Shown piece after piece: positions 47,463 to 57,054 of a stretch of 64,000 nt of DNA. The number at the start of each line of letters is the position of its first letter. Position 1 is the first letter of the stretch. The position numbers and the translations under genes were made by a program. This stretch comes from Holosporales bacterium (GTDB lineage: Bacteria > Pseudomonadota > Alphaproteobacteria > Holosporales > Holosporaceae). Location: contig CANHKV010000001.1 in the NCBI GenBank assembly GCA_947461445.1, forward strand, positions 62,001 to 126,000, in the 5' to 3' direction. The notes beneath the pieces are model-generated. The model saw nothing but the letters and a program-made list of their open reading frames with translations. It did not search any database and had not been told where the DNA came from.

Positions 47463-48791
47463 ATGCTCGACATTAAAATTATTCGCGAAAAACCAGAAGT
47501 ATTGGATGGGACATTATCTCGTCGTAATCCAGACGCCTTTCCTGTGGCTGAACAAATCACAGCCCTTTATAAAAATTCTTGCCAGCAAGAGGCAGCATTA
47601 CAGCAATTACGGCAAGAGAAAAACACCCTTTCCCAGTGGAATGCATCGGATTCTGATCACGATCGAAGCATCCGCATTGCCAAGGCCAGCAGTTTAAAAA
47701 CCCAAGAAGAAGATCTGATGGCCACCAATAAAATGGCCAAAGAATCCTTTGAATCCATGATGATGACGCTGCCCAATTGGATTGCCCACGATGTTCCCGA
47801 TGGGAGCAACGAAGAGCATAACAAAGAAATCAAGCGATGGGGAACACCGGGGCCACTGTGTGCTGGATTTATGGATCATGGCACGTGGGGCCGGCATCAC
47901 GGCCTGTTGGATACGGATCAGGCCAGCAAGATTTCAGGTGCCCGTTTTACCTATTTGATGGGTGATTTGGCGCGATTAGAACGTGCTTTGGGACAGTGGA
48001 TGCTGGATGTTCAGAGTCAAACCTTTGGGTTTACAGAAATGGCCGTACCTTATTTGGTTCGACAAAACGCTGTATACGGATCGGGACAGTGGCCAAAGTT
48101 CAAAGACGATTTATTTGTCATCAGCGACGAGCATGATCGATTTTTAATTCCCACGGCCGAAGTTCCCTTGGTCAATTGGGCTGCAGAGCGCATTTGGAAT
48201 GAATCTGATTTGCCATTGTGTTTGACGGCATTAACGCCGTGTTTTCGATCCGAGGCGGGTTCGGCTGGAAAAGACACCACAGGCATGTTGCGCCAGCATC
48301 AATTTAACAAAGTAGAATTGGTGGCCGTGTGTACGCCCGAAACGTCTGATCAGTGGCATGAACAAATGCGCAAACAAGCAGAATATATTTTGGAACTTCT
48401 GGAATTGCCTTATCGAACGGTGATTTTGTGTGCGGGTGATATGGGGGCCACGGCGGAAAAAACCTATGATATCGAGGTTTGGGTTCCCAGTCAGAACCGG
48501 TATAGAGAAATTGCCAGTTGTTCAAAATGTGGCGATTATCAGGCCAGGCGTATGCAGGCGCGGTATCGCCGTCAAAGTGACGGGAAAATATGTTTTCTGC
48601 ACACCCTGAATGGATCAGGTTTGGCTGTGGGACGCACGCTGTTGGCATTGATTGAAAATTTTCAATGTGCCGATGGGACCGTTCAAGTTCCAGCTGTTTT
48701 ACAACCCTATATGGGCGGAAAAACATCCATTGGGGGTCAATCTGTCCAGAAATCATCCGGTCTTGCCTTGGTTGGTGAGTCCGCCCCTTAA
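47463..48791 (+). CDS. serS: Seryl-tRNA synthetase
   Basis: SerS charges the serine tRNAs, two of which lie in this window. The family N-terminus MLDIKIIREKPEVLDGTLSR sets the start at 47463. The coiled-coil arm spans about 30-100; class II motif 2 is CFRSEAGSAGKDTTGMLRQH, with HQFNKVELVAVC, and motif 3 is GSGLAVGRTLLALIENFQ. Length 442 is normal. It is followed by the NlpD-like gene after 47 bases. Confidence 0.96.
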   Translation: MLDIKIIREKPEVLDGTLSRRNPDAFPVAEQITALYKNSCQQEAALQQLRQEKNTLSQWNASDSDHDRSIRIAKASSLKTQEEDLMATNKMAKESFESMMMTLPNWIAHDVPDGSNEEHNKEIKRWGTPGPLCAGFMDHGTWGRHHGLLDTDQASKISGARFTYLMGDLARLERALGQWMLDVQSQTFGFTEMAVPYLVRQNAVYGSGQWPKFKDDLFVISDEHDRFLIPTAEVPLVNWAAERIWNESDLPLCLTALTPCFRSEAGSAGKDTTGMLRQHQFNKVELVAVCTPETSDQWHEQMRKQAEYILELLELPYRTVILCAGDMGATAEKTYDIEVWVPSQNRYREIASCSKCGDYQARRMQARYRRQSDGKICFLHTLNGSGLAVGRTLLALIENFQCADGTVQVPAVLQPYMGGKTSIGGQSVQKSSGLALVGESAP

Positions 48792-48838
48792 AACGCCTTC
48801 AAAAACTTTAATCTTTTTTATCCCTGGATCTTATTTGT

Positions 48839-49831
48839 ATGTCTCGACAATTCATTGGTTCTGCCTACCTGAAAACCCCAATTTATAAACATCCGTATAA
48901 ATTATGCGCCCTGTTATTTGCGTTGTCTTTATCCGGATGCACCATCGAGGGACCAGAACGTCTGGTTTACTTGAAATCAGGTGAAGTGGTGGTGCTCCGT
49001 GGGGATACATTATCCAGTGTGGCGGCGCGACATGGGGTGTCGGTCAAAGATTTGGCAGAATGCAATGGGTTAAAGCCACCCTATCGTTTGACAAAAATAG
49101 CAAAATTACAGCTGCCAGGGGCAAGGGCCAGCTTTGCATCCGAACCAGAGTCTCTGCCCAGCGGTCCAATTATTTTAAAAGACAACGAGGATGTGCAATG
49201 GACCGATATGGGGGACAGTCCTGCAGACCCTTCTTTTAAAGCCTCTAGACCTGTATTAATGGCGGACATGGATGCCGATTCTGATTTGGAAAACAGTTTA
49301 ACGGGAACGGATGAACGCAAAGCCGATAGAGATTCTGGTTCCAAGCAATCCAAAGCATCCAAAGCATCCAATGGATGGAATGTTACGGATCATTCGAAAA
49401 AAGGTGCTTTAAGTTCTGATCGCACACCCAAATCAGGGGAAAAAACGGCGAAAAAAAAGCCCTCTAAACCCGTTGGGTTTTGCCGTCCCATTTCTGGAAA
49501 AATAACCCAAAAATTCCAGAAAAACAAAAAAGGAGCACACAATGCTGGCATCCAATTTCATGCACCAAAAGGCACGCCCGTGTACGCATCATCAGATGGA
49601 AAAGTGATGCTTTCTGGCAAATTAGAGGGTGACCCCAGTAAGGTGATTATTTTAATTGAACATCCCGATGATTGGAGCACGTGTTACAAATCAATCGACA
49701 AAGCCTGTGTTTCAGCAGGGCAACAGGTCAAGCAAGGTGATCGGATAGGATATTCCTCTGGCCCCACATGTATTTTTGAATTGCGTAATGCCCGAGGTTC
49801 TGTTGATCCAGAGAAAAAGTTTAACCCGTAA
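48839..49831 (+). CDS. nlpD: LysM / M23-like lipoprotein (NlpD type)
   Basis: NlpD-type proteins activate amidases at the division septum. A lipobox SLSGC (Cys near 36) is followed by LysM (VVLRGDTLSSVAARHGVSVK, about 60-105), a long Ser/Lys-rich linker (130-220) and a degenerate M23 domain: GKITQKFQKNKKGAHNAG and GIQFHAPKGTPVYASSDGKV. Metal ligands are not conserved: HxxxD reads HNAGI and the HxH site is replaced (TCIFELR), so it should lack hydrolase activity, as in E. coli NlpD. The final residues end EKKFNP. Adjacent genes are serS and, convergent, hdaA. Confidence 0.82.
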   Translation: MSRQFIGSAYLKTPIYKHPYKLCALLFALSLSGCTIEGPERLVYLKSGEVVVLRGDTLSSVAARHGVSVKDLAECNGLKPPYRLTKIAKLQLPGARASFASEPESLPSGPIILKDNEDVQWTDMGDSPADPSFKASRPVLMADMDADSDLENSLTGTDERKADRDSGSKQSKASKASNGWNVTDHSKKGALSSDRTPKSGEKTAKKKPSKPVGFCRPISGKITQKFQKNKKGAHNAGIQFHAPKGTPVYASSDGKVMLSGKLEGDPSKVIILIEHPDDWSTCYKSIDKACVSAGQQVKQGDRIGYSSGPTCIFELRNARGSVDPEKKFNP

Positions 49832-49893
49832 GGGGTAAAATGGTGACTGGATTTTTTACGCACCCTTGAGGGATGGCCCACAATGAACAAGGA

Positions 49894-50556
49894 TTACTCC
49901 ATATCCTGAAGAGATTCTAAAATGGATTTTAATCCCGAAATGGATAATCCTGAAGAGGTGCTGTGCTGGTGAACCAGGTCAATGAGTTTGGCTATACCCG
50001 CAAAAGACCGCGGCATGCGTCGTATTAAAAAATGAATCAAACGCGGGTTGACTTTCCAGCCAATATCGCAAAAGGATTTTTCCAATATTTTGGCCAGTAA
50101 AACATCATCTGGGGCCGTGATTTCCACTCTAACCATGGCATGAATTCTGGAATTAACATCCGCCAATGGGCTGTGCCACGTCATGGCCGATGTGCGTGAC
50201 AACCATAAGCAGTGGATTCTCATTTCCTGAAGACGCATTAAAAATGCGTACAATTTTACGGGATCCATTTGCTCTGCAGCACTGTTGTCCCAATCAACAA
50301 TGGCACAATGTCCGTTGGACAGTATTTCTAAATCCGATGGTTGGTTCCACGGCGTTAACCACACCGCCTGATGGCGTGCCGCCCACAATGTGGCCAGATG
50401 GGTTTTTCCGCAACCGGTGGGTCCGAAAATCCAAAGGTTTTCAAAGGGCCAAGGCCAGCGCACAATCCATTCAAAGGCAGATTCGTTGCTGGGACTGACA
50501 AAAAAATCATTCTGGGTTAATCGAGGATTCCATTGCAATGGTAAAGTAGAAATCAC
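49894..50556 (-). CDS. hdaA: DnaA-related regulator HdaA
   Basis: HdaA helps inactivate DnaA-ATP after initiation by clamp-linked ATP hydrolysis. LPLQWNPRLTQNDFFVSPSN resembles the family N-terminus with a clamp-binding-type QL motif upstream, IFGPTGCGKTHLATLWAA is Walker A, HCAIVDWDNS Walker B in modified form and the sensor region LWLSRTSAMTWHSPLADVNS precedes the lid. It lacks the DnaA DNA-binding domain. Length 220 is normal. The start codon is GTG. Divergent neighbours: NlpD-like upstream on the other strand and yajC. Confidence 0.87.
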   Translation of the reverse strand: MISTLPLQWNPRLTQNDFFVSPSNESAFEWIVRWPWPFENLWIFGPTGCGKTHLATLWAARHQAVWLTPWNQPSDLEILSNGHCAIVDWDNSAAEQMDPVKLYAFLMRLQEMRIHCLWLSRTSAMTWHSPLADVNSRIHAMVRVEITAPDDVLLAKILEKSFCDIGWKVNPRLIHFLIRRMPRSFAGIAKLIDLVHQHSTSSGLSISGLKSILESLQDME

Positions 50557-50805
50557 AGAAATCTTTTATATATAAATCACACATTGTATTGTGATAATGT
50601 TCTTTGTCAAAAGTCAAATGATATAGATTTTTGATGTCCATTTTTGTGGGCAGAGGTCGTGAATTAGCCTGGGGATATGCCGTGGGGGGCTGGAGGGAGA
50701 AGAGGGGAATGTGAAGTCAGGGGCGGCTGTTTTTTTCCCATCAATTGATTTTTTTCGTCCATTCATATACTGTTTTACTATGTTAAATCGGCTGTGATCC
50801 TTAAA

Positions 50806-51111
50806 ATGAATTCAGAAATGTTAGGAAAATTGTACGAAGTTTTGAATACGTTTTTGCCCATCGCCTGTCTTATGGGTATTTTTTACGTCATGGTGGTCTT
50901 GCCGCAGCGTAAAAAAGCGGCAGAACAAAAAACCATGTGGGATCATTTGAAAAAAGGCCAAATGGTGGTAATGAATTCAGGAATTTTTGGGGTCATAGAG
51001 ATGATTTCAGGAGAAAAAGTCCATTTACGCATCGCAAAAGAAGTGGTCATCGAGGTAGAAAAGTCCTGTATTTCTCGATTAGAGGAGGAGCAGAAATCCC
51101 CAAAGGCATAA
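50806..51111 (+). CDS. yajC: Sec translocase accessory YajC
   Basis: YajC is a single-pass membrane protein associated with SecDF. One hydrophobic helix (IACLMGIFYVMVVLPQRKKA) is followed by a cytoplasmic domain MWDHLKKGQMVVMNSGIFGV that resembles the KTGDEVVTxGGIxGxV core, ending with EVVIEVEKSCISRLEEE. Start taken at ATG 50806; a GTG at 50794 would add four residues. secD and secF do not follow; the downstream 400 bases have no gene. Confidence 0.9.
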   Translation: MNSEMLGKLYEVLNTFLPIACLMGIFYVMVVLPQRKKAAEQKTMWDHLKKGQMVVMNSGIFGVIEMISGEKVHLRIAKEVVIEVEKSCISRLEEEQKSPKA

Positions 51112-51529
51112 CCCTGTCTTATCCCACACTGGTTTCTGATGCCTCTGCATCAAGACTGGTGTGGGGTGCTGAGGAGCGTACTGGCGCCACATTTGGCTTA
51201 TCGTGTGGGTTTTTTGAATGCTGGGCTCTGGGGCAATGGTACGCCTTAATGGTACACCTCAATGAATGCGTGTTTTTTCCCAGTGCTGGCTGTGATTTTC
51301 AGGGATAAAAATGGATCGATGATGTTGACTCTGTTTATTCACCCCAATATGTGACCTCTGGTGTGTGTGCTTGTGGATCTCGCTTCTTTGTGCTGGGTGC
51401 TTAGGGCTCTATCTGGCCTGCGCGCATTTTTGACCCCAATGCTTTTCTCTCTATTTTTTCACCCCATTCCATTGACTTTTTGTCTGATTTGACCAAATCT
51501 AAGCCTAGAGTTTTTTATCAGGTCGGCAT
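51112..51529. other. Gene-free region with a strong hairpin
   Basis: Between yajC and metG no credible frame is found. At about 51120-51165 CCCACACTGG and CTGGTGTGGG form a long imperfect hairpin around an inner TGATGC-CTCT-GCATCA stem. It could be the yajC terminator (no T-run) or part of a small RNA. A second palindromic piece lies near 51240 (GGTACGCCTTAATGGTACACC). Confidence 0.55.
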
Positions 51530-53149
51530 ATGAATGTTTTACCTTTTCGTTATATCACAACGCCGATTTATTACGTCAACGATCGACCTCACCTGGGCCA
51601 TTTGTACACCAGTGTGGCGGGCGATATCTTGGCTCGATTTTATAAATTATTGGGATATGGTGTAAAATTTGTAACGGGAACAGACGAACATGGAGCCAAG
51701 GTAGATCAAGCCGCGCGAAATCAAGGCGTTTCCCCCCAAGATTATGTGAATTCTATGGCCAAGGCATTCCAGGATTTGATCCATGCTGCCCACGTACAAG
51801 CCGATGATTTTATTCGAACAACCCAAGATCGCCATCATCGCGCCGCCACAGCCTTGTGGGATCGTTTAGAAAAAACAGGAGCCATTTATTTGGATCATTA
51901 TGCCGGGTGGTACGCCATTCGTGACGAAGCGTATTATGATGAATCTGAATTAACCGATGGCCCTGATGGCAAGATGGCGCCCACTGGTGCCCCCGTAGAA
52001 TGGGTTCAAGAACCGTGTTACTTTTTCCGTTTATCCCAGTTTCAAAACCCCTTGTTGGATTATTATCACGATCATCCAGAAGCAATCGGCCCAGACAGTC
52101 GATACAACGAAGTGGTATCCTTTTTGAACAGCGGTTTACGCGATTTGGCCGTTTCACGTTCTAAAATGACGTGGGGTATCCCCATTCCAGGGTCTAATCA
52201 CGTGATGTATGTTTGGGTCGACGCCTTGACCAATTATCTGACAGGGTTGGGGTATCCCGACACAGATTGTCCAGAATTTGAAACGTATTGGAAAGAGTCC
52301 ATTCACCTGATGGGCAAAGATATTTTGCGTTTTCATGCCGTGTATTGGCCTGCATTATTGATGGCCGCAGGGTTAACGCCTCCTAAACGGTTGTTTGCCC
52401 ATGGGTGGTGGATGAGTGAAGGGCAAAAAATGTCGAAATCTCTGGGCAATGTTATCGATCCGTTTGCCTTAATGGATCAATATGGTGTGGATCGCGTTCG
52501 ATATTTTCTGTTCCGTCATGTGCGATTTGGTCAGGATGGAGATTTTTCAAAGGAATTATTTCAACAGCGTTGCAATCATGAATTGGCGGATGGTTTGGGC
52601 AATTTGGTTCATCGGGTATTATCCTTTATTCAGAATCGTTTGGGGTGTGTCATGCCCGTTTGCTCTGAAATCGCTGTGCCGTTGGATTCAAAATATGGGG
52701 CTGTTCATGCTGGTGCAGAAACTCTTGGGCATTGGGCATCCGAACAATTGCAATGGTGGATCCAGATGATAGAAGAGCAAAACATTTACGGTTATCTGGA
52801 ATCGGTTTATTCAGGCATTACAAAGGGCAATGCCTATATGGCGGAACTTGCCCCATGGGCATTGTTAAAATTGGCAAACTCTGGCGATACAGCGGCCGCG
52901 CAAGCCATGCATCATGGGCTGTATGCTCTGGTCAGTTTTTTACGCGATTTGGCCATTGCCCTGTGGCCTGTTATACCCAGTACAGCCCAATCCATGTGGA
53001 CGCAATTGGGGTTACAGGGGGCCATACAGGATTCAGCAAAGATTGGTAAAGAATTGAAAAACAGTACGCGTGGGGTGTTTTCATGCTTTGGCTCTGACCT
53101 GCCCGCTGTAATCGGGCAACCAAGCCCTTTGTTTTCAAAAGACGTATAA
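51530..53149 (+). CDS. metG: Methionyl-tRNA synthetase
   Basis: MetG charges initiator and elongator tRNA-Met. YITTPIYYVNDRPHLGHLYT holds the HIGH-type motif, FVTGTDEHGAKVDQAA follows, then WVDALTNYLTGLG, HGWWMSEGQKMSKSLGN with KMSKS (about 300), and the anticodon helical domain. No Zn-binding CxxC..CxxC knuckle is seen and no C-terminal tRNA-binding domain follows. At 539 residues it matches the shorter MetG form of alphaproteobacteria. A terminator follows. Confidence 0.96.
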   Translation: MNVLPFRYITTPIYYVNDRPHLGHLYTSVAGDILARFYKLLGYGVKFVTGTDEHGAKVDQAARNQGVSPQDYVNSMAKAFQDLIHAAHVQADDFIRTTQDRHHRAATALWDRLEKTGAIYLDHYAGWYAIRDEAYYDESELTDGPDGKMAPTGAPVEWVQEPCYFFRLSQFQNPLLDYYHDHPEAIGPDSRYNEVVSFLNSGLRDLAVSRSKMTWGIPIPGSNHVMYVWVDALTNYLTGLGYPDTDCPEFETYWKESIHLMGKDILRFHAVYWPALLMAAGLTPPKRLFAHGWWMSEGQKMSKSLGNVIDPFALMDQYGVDRVRYFLFRHVRFGQDGDFSKELFQQRCNHELADGLGNLVHRVLSFIQNRLGCVMPVCSEIAVPLDSKYGAVHAGAETLGHWASEQLQWWIQMIEEQNIYGYLESVYSGITKGNAYMAELAPWALLKLANSGDTAAAQAMHHGLYALVSFLRDLAIALWPVIPSTAQSMWTQLGLQGAIQDSAKIGKELKNSTRGVFSCFGSDLPAVIGQPSPLFSKDV

Positions 53150-53150
53150 A

Positions 53151-53180
53151 GGAGGGGGGGCCATCCCCCCCCTCTTCTTT
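53151..53180 (+). terminator. Rho-independent terminator of metG
   Basis: GAGGGGGGG-CCAT-CCCCCCCCTC followed by TTCTTTTT gives a near-perfect GC stem of nine pairs, three bases after the metG stop, with a T-run. Confidence 0.85.
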
Positions 53181-53241
53181 TTGTATTTCAATAGATTAAC
53201 ACCATTTCCCATATGGAATGGCCATTGATGTGTTTTTATTA

Positions 53242-54156
53242 TTAATTTAATTCTGAACTTAAATACTGATTTTTTATAATATTAGTAAATTTAAAGTCAT
53301 CGCTTTTCTTTTTAGAAGGTTTGGAAGGTTGCTTGTTTTCTAGCAACTTTATTGTTTCATTTGGGGTTTCCACAATTGTCCCAGGATTTTTATTATTATT
53401 TATTACATCTGAATATTCACTGATAAAGCATTCATAATCAGAAGAGTTATTCTCAAGAAGCTCCTCCTGATCATCTTTGGCTACATCCATGCACAACTCC
53501 CCTTGAAATGCACGGGCATTCTCAACCTTATGTTGCGCCTTATTACATACAGCTAATAGGCTGGTAGGTTGTTTCTTAAAACTTTCCGTATCGAATTGAG
53601 CTACGCTTTCTGGGTTATATTTTTCATGTGGTCTATATACATCTTTAGTTTCTTTTTGTTTAATTGATCCCATTGATATACGTTTATGCATTTCCTCTGG
53701 TTTTTGAATTGAACTAGAAGAATTAAATAATTTTAATGAAACACACATATCCTGATCACTACTCTTTTTGAGATTTTCGGTATTGTTCAGAAAACATCCA
53801 AAAGACATTTTGCTGCCCTGTGAATTGTTTTTTAATGGTTCGCGTGATTTTTCAGCTATTATAGGGTTTAGTGTGTCTACACCTCCTGGAACATTTCCTG
53901 TTTTTTTGCTTTTTGAACGAGTCGTAATAAGATATAGCGGAACTTTTTGTTTTCCATCAGAATCTATTTTTTGTCTTTTTGCAGTAATAGGTGAATGGGA
54001 TTTGTTTTGTTCTTTATTAGCAGATTTTGCATTTCTTTTGTTTGGAGCCTTTTTAATCGTCTGTTCTTGATACTTCTGCCCTTCCATGCCCATAACAGCA
54101 GAACAGAAAGTGACTGAAAATAATGCAGACATTACTATACATTTATTAATTTTCAT
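53242..54156 (-). CDS. Exported low-complexity protein with NLS-like basic clusters (304 aa)
   Basis: No family is recognised. The start MKINKCIVMSALFSVTFCSA opens a signal peptide (cleavage near residue 24); the frame extends further to 54276. The mature chain is largely hydrophilic and disordered, rich in Lys, Ser, Asn and Glu. Two basic clusters, KKAPNKR (about 35-41) and KRQK (60-63), lie about 18 residues apart, and SKSKK follows at 81-85; together they resemble a bipartite nuclear localisation signal. Cys are scattered (near 119, 138, 206). The gene is AT-rich and isolated between metG and asd. A secreted protein that acts in a host nucleus is a hypothesis, not shown. Confidence 0.6.
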   Translation of the reverse strand: MKINKCIVMSALFSVTFCSAVMGMEGQKYQEQTIKKAPNKRNAKSANKEQNKSHSPITAKRQKIDSDGKQKVPLYLITTRSKSKKTGNVPGGVDTLNPIIAEKSREPLKNNSQGSKMSFGCFLNNTENLKKSSDQDMCVSLKLFNSSSSIQKPEEMHKRISMGSIKQKETKDVYRPHEKYNPESVAQFDTESFKKQPTSLLAVCNKAQHKVENARAFQGELCMDVAKDDQEELLENNSSDYECFISEYSDVINNNKNPGTIVETPNETIKLLENKQPSKPSKKKSDDFKFTNIIKNQYLSSELN

Positions 54157-54359
54157 TTTTTTAAAAAATAACATCAGGTTAAGTAAGAAATTTAAATGAA
54201 TTTTTAAACCATGACAAGGGGGGTGTTTATAAAAATATAAAAAATCATCTTGCCAAAACATCTGCTCTGTACACACTCAAACAGCTGAGGCGTACACGCT
54301 TACAATCATTGCAACTTCAACAAAATGAGCGGAACTGGGGATGGATATGGAATAAACAA

Positions 54360-55388
54360 TTAGGAATGTTGGGTGGTCGCATTTAAAAAGCAAGCCAGAT
54401 TGGCCAGGACGGCTCCCGCTGCACCACGCACCAGGTTATGGGATAAAATGTTCACAGCAACGACAGATGAATCAGAACCAAGGGCGGCTGTATGAATGGG
54501 GCCCATATGAATGCGCATGTCGTGATGGGATAAATCATGCAGCGCTTGGGGCCGATTATGGCAATCATGCAAGGCAAATATGGGATGGGTTTGGTTAAAT
54601 TGGTGATACAGATCAACCACATCTGGTGCTGGATCGTTCAGCAAAATGTGTATGGTGGCGGCATGGCCGTACAGTACAGGAACGCGATGTACATTAACGG
54701 TGATGGGGGTGCACAGCGCTTGGTCGCCAGAGCCCAAAATTTTCTGTAATTCCATAACGATTTTGTCCGCCTCACCAGGAATATTGGGTATGGTATTGCC
54801 CAAAATATCCATGCTGGAAACGCCGGGATATCCCGCCCCGCTGATGGACTGTAACGTAACAATGCTGATGTGTCGCACCGAATAATGTTGTACGATGGGC
54901 AAGAGGGCACAGGCCAATGCTGTGGCGGAACAATTGGGGTTGTTGACCCGTTTGCCTCGTGTTTTTTGCTGATGGATCAGAGATAAATGATGGGCATTGA
55001 CTTCTGGAACCACCAAGGGGATTTCTGGTGACATGCGAAACGTCGAGGCGTTGGAAAACACATGATGCCCCTTTTGGGCCCATAGGGGTTCATAGATTTC
55101 AGCCACATCGTGGGGCAAGCACGATAAAATATAAGGAGCCGAGACATCATCCATGGTGCAAAATCGTAAAGAGGACAAGGATTTTGGCATGGACAACACC
55201 TCTCGCCATGGGCAAGAGGACAGGGGCGCATTGGCTCGGGTATCCGATGCTGCAATTTCTGTAATGCGAATCCAGGGTAAATAGGCCGACAGCGCCAATA
55301 CTTTTTGCCCCACGGTGCCACTGGCGCCCACCACAGCGACATGGATAGGGGTGCGGTTATTATCAACATAAGGGATATAAAGTGACAT
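54360..55388 (-). CDS. asd: Aspartate-semialdehyde dehydrogenase (archaeal/fungal type)
   Basis: Asd reduces aspartyl phosphate for lysine/DAP, threonine and methionine. VAVVGASGTVGQKVLAL is the NADP-binding start, ILSCLPHDVAEI and VVPEVNAHHL follow, NPNCSATALACALLPIV carries the catalytic Cys, and SISGAGYPGVSSMDILGNTI with IPNIPGEADKIV and the catalytic His in TVNVHRVPVLYGH follow. The motif form NPNCSATA with SGAGYPGV is nearer the archaeal type than E. coli Asd. Start ATG 55388 (MSLYIPYVDNN). It lies 3' of uppS on the same strand. Confidence 0.9.
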   Translation of the reverse strand: MSLYIPYVDNNRTPIHVAVVGASGTVGQKVLALSAYLPWIRITEIAASDTRANAPLSSCPWREVLSMPKSLSSLRFCTMDDVSAPYILSCLPHDVAEIYEPLWAQKGHHVFSNASTFRMSPEIPLVVPEVNAHHLSLIHQQKTRGKRVNNPNCSATALACALLPIVQHYSVRHISIVTLQSISGAGYPGVSSMDILGNTIPNIPGEADKIVMELQKILGSGDQALCTPITVNVHRVPVLYGHAATIHILLNDPAPDVVDLYHQFNQTHPIFALHDCHNRPQALHDLSHHDMRIHMGPIHTAALGSDSSVVAVNILSHNLVRGAAGAVLANLACFLNATTQHS

Positions 55389-55443
55389 GGGCGATGATCC
55401 TAGGATAGGAGAGGTGACAGGGTTCCGGATGAAGGATGGCCAT

Positions 55444-56208
55444 TCAGGCATGGGTTGAATTCTGGTGGGGTTCGGGTGCTATGCGGCCAAAGCGACGTTG
55501 GCGCCCTTGAAATTGAGCAATGGCTTGACCCAAATCGTCCGATGTAAAATCTGGCCAATATTGGGGTAAAAACACCAATTCGGTATAGGCCAATTGCCAC
55601 AACATAAAATTACTCAGGCGTATTTCGCCGCCGGTACGAATCAATAAATCTGGATCAGGACACGACGTGGTCCACAAGGCGGAAACAAGGTCTTCTTGGG
55701 TCAAAGGCATGGTCTGGTTTTTGCTCTTTTGATGGCGCGCCATCAGCGCTTCTGCAGCATGGAGCAACTCATCCCGTCCTCCATAATTTAGGGCGACTTG
55801 TAGCACCAAACGATTATGATTTTTGGTTTTCGTCTCTATTTTTTCAATCATGCCTTGCAACACATGGGGCAATGTGCTGCGTTCCCCAATAATACGAACC
55901 TGAATGTTTTCCCGATCTAATTCGCCCATATACGCACGAAGATAAATCTTAAATAGACGCATCAGGGCGTTGACCTCTAGGGCACCGCGGTTCCAATTTT
56001 CTGGGGAAAATGCATACACTGTTAAATGGGTAATGCCATATTTTGGGCAAGAGCGAATAATATGTGTTAACGTTTTGGCCCCCTGTTGATGGCCAAACAT
56101 TCTTGGTTTTCCCCTATTGCTTGCCCATCGACCATTTCCATCCATGATCAGAGCCACATGAAAACTAGACACAAAAATCAGGTTCACGAACATCCATAAT
56201 TTTCCCAT
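55444..56208 (-). CDS. uppS: Undecaprenyl pyrophosphate synthase
   Basis: UppS makes the C55 lipid carrier for cell-wall precursors. HVALIMDGNGRWASNRGKPR (catalytic Asp in MDGNGRWA) near residues 17-36, VYAFSPENWNRGALEVNALM, LQVALNYGGRDELLHAAEAL, DPDLLIRTGGEIRLSNFMLW and ELVFLPQYWPDFTSDDLGQ are all standard. Length 254. Downstream by about 55 bases is asd on the same strand; their relation is positional. The start may be residue 6 (Met). Confidence 0.95.
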   Translation of the reverse strand: MGKLWMFVNLIFVSSFHVALIMDGNGRWASNRGKPRMFGHQQGAKTLTHIIRSCPKYGITHLTVYAFSPENWNRGALEVNALMRLFKIYLRAYMGELDRENIQVRIIGERSTLPHVLQGMIEKIETKTKNHNRLVLQVALNYGGRDELLHAAEALMARHQKSKNQTMPLTQEDLVSALWTTSCPDPDLLIRTGGEIRLSNFMLWQLAYTELVFLPQYWPDFTSDDLGQAIAQFQGRQRRFGRIAPEPHQNSTHA

Positions 56209-56320
56209 ATTAAGGCACTGGCCCTATAAAATCTATACTTTTGATGGCTATTATTGAAATAATGCCAGGGTTTGTATAGGATGATTCTCTATAGCTGTAT
56301 GAAATAAAAAGGAAAAAATT

Positions 56321-56974
56321 ATGATTATTTTACCAAAATCAAGGAACAGTGCATCCCCAATAACCGTTTTTTTACTGCATGGATATGGATCCTGTGGAGA
56401 AAATATGACCCATTTGGCGCAAGCATTGTCTTTACCCAATGTTACGTTTGTGTGTCCAGATGGGCCAGAAGTATGCCAGGAATATCCGGCTGATCGACAG
56501 TGGTTTTCTCTGAAAGGCATTGATTGGGGACGCTCTAACTTGCGCCAAGCGTGGGAAGTCATAGCTGATCCTTTAAGCAAAGCCGCGGCTATTTTTAAGG
56601 ATAAACTATCGGATATCATCCACCACAATGAAGGAGATATGGTCGTGGCTGGATTTTCTCAAGGGGCCATGATGGCGTATGAGTTGGGATTTTTTTCCCC
56701 AGCCATAAAAGCTGTTATGGGATTGTCTGGTGTGTATTGCTTGAAAAAAGAACCCATCCATAAGCCTGCCATTTTATGGACGCACGCCCAAGATGATGAG
56801 GTTGTGCCATTACAATGGATGAAGGATTCGGATCGATTGTTTGGTCAATATGGACTAGAGGTTCAGCACCACATCAGCCCATATGGCGGTCACAGTGTGA
56901 CAGAAGATGCTTTGCGGATTATTGCAAGGTTTTTGATGACAATGACCTCGAATGATGGGGCTTTTCCTTATTAA
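56321..56974 (+). CDS. Alpha/beta hydrolase, phospholipase/carboxylesterase family
   Basis: The fold shows VFLLHGYGSCGENMTHLAQA (oxyanion HGxG), FVCPDGPEVCQEYPADRQWF, the nucleophile elbow VVAGFSQGAMMAYELG (Ser in GFSQG), and the acid/His pair in ILWTHAQDDEVVP and GGHSVTED. Family members act on short-chain esters or lysophospholipids. Length 217 is normal and no signal peptide is visible, so it is cytoplasmic. It is isolated between uppS (divergent) and lptG (convergent). Confidence 0.87.
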   Translation: MIILPKSRNSASPITVFLLHGYGSCGENMTHLAQALSLPNVTFVCPDGPEVCQEYPADRQWFSLKGIDWGRSNLRQAWEVIADPLSKAAAIFKDKLSDIIHHNEGDMVVAGFSQGAMMAYELGFFSPAIKAVMGLSGVYCLKKEPIHKPAILWTHAQDDEVVPLQWMKDSDRLFGQYGLEVQHHISPYGGHSVTEDALRIIARFLMTMTSNDGAFPY

Positions 56975-57054
56975 ACATTATGGTTTTCTATCCTGGCATC
57001 CCCCAATCTATCCCATGGATTGCCAATGCTTCCATCTGTGTTACGCGTTGCTTT

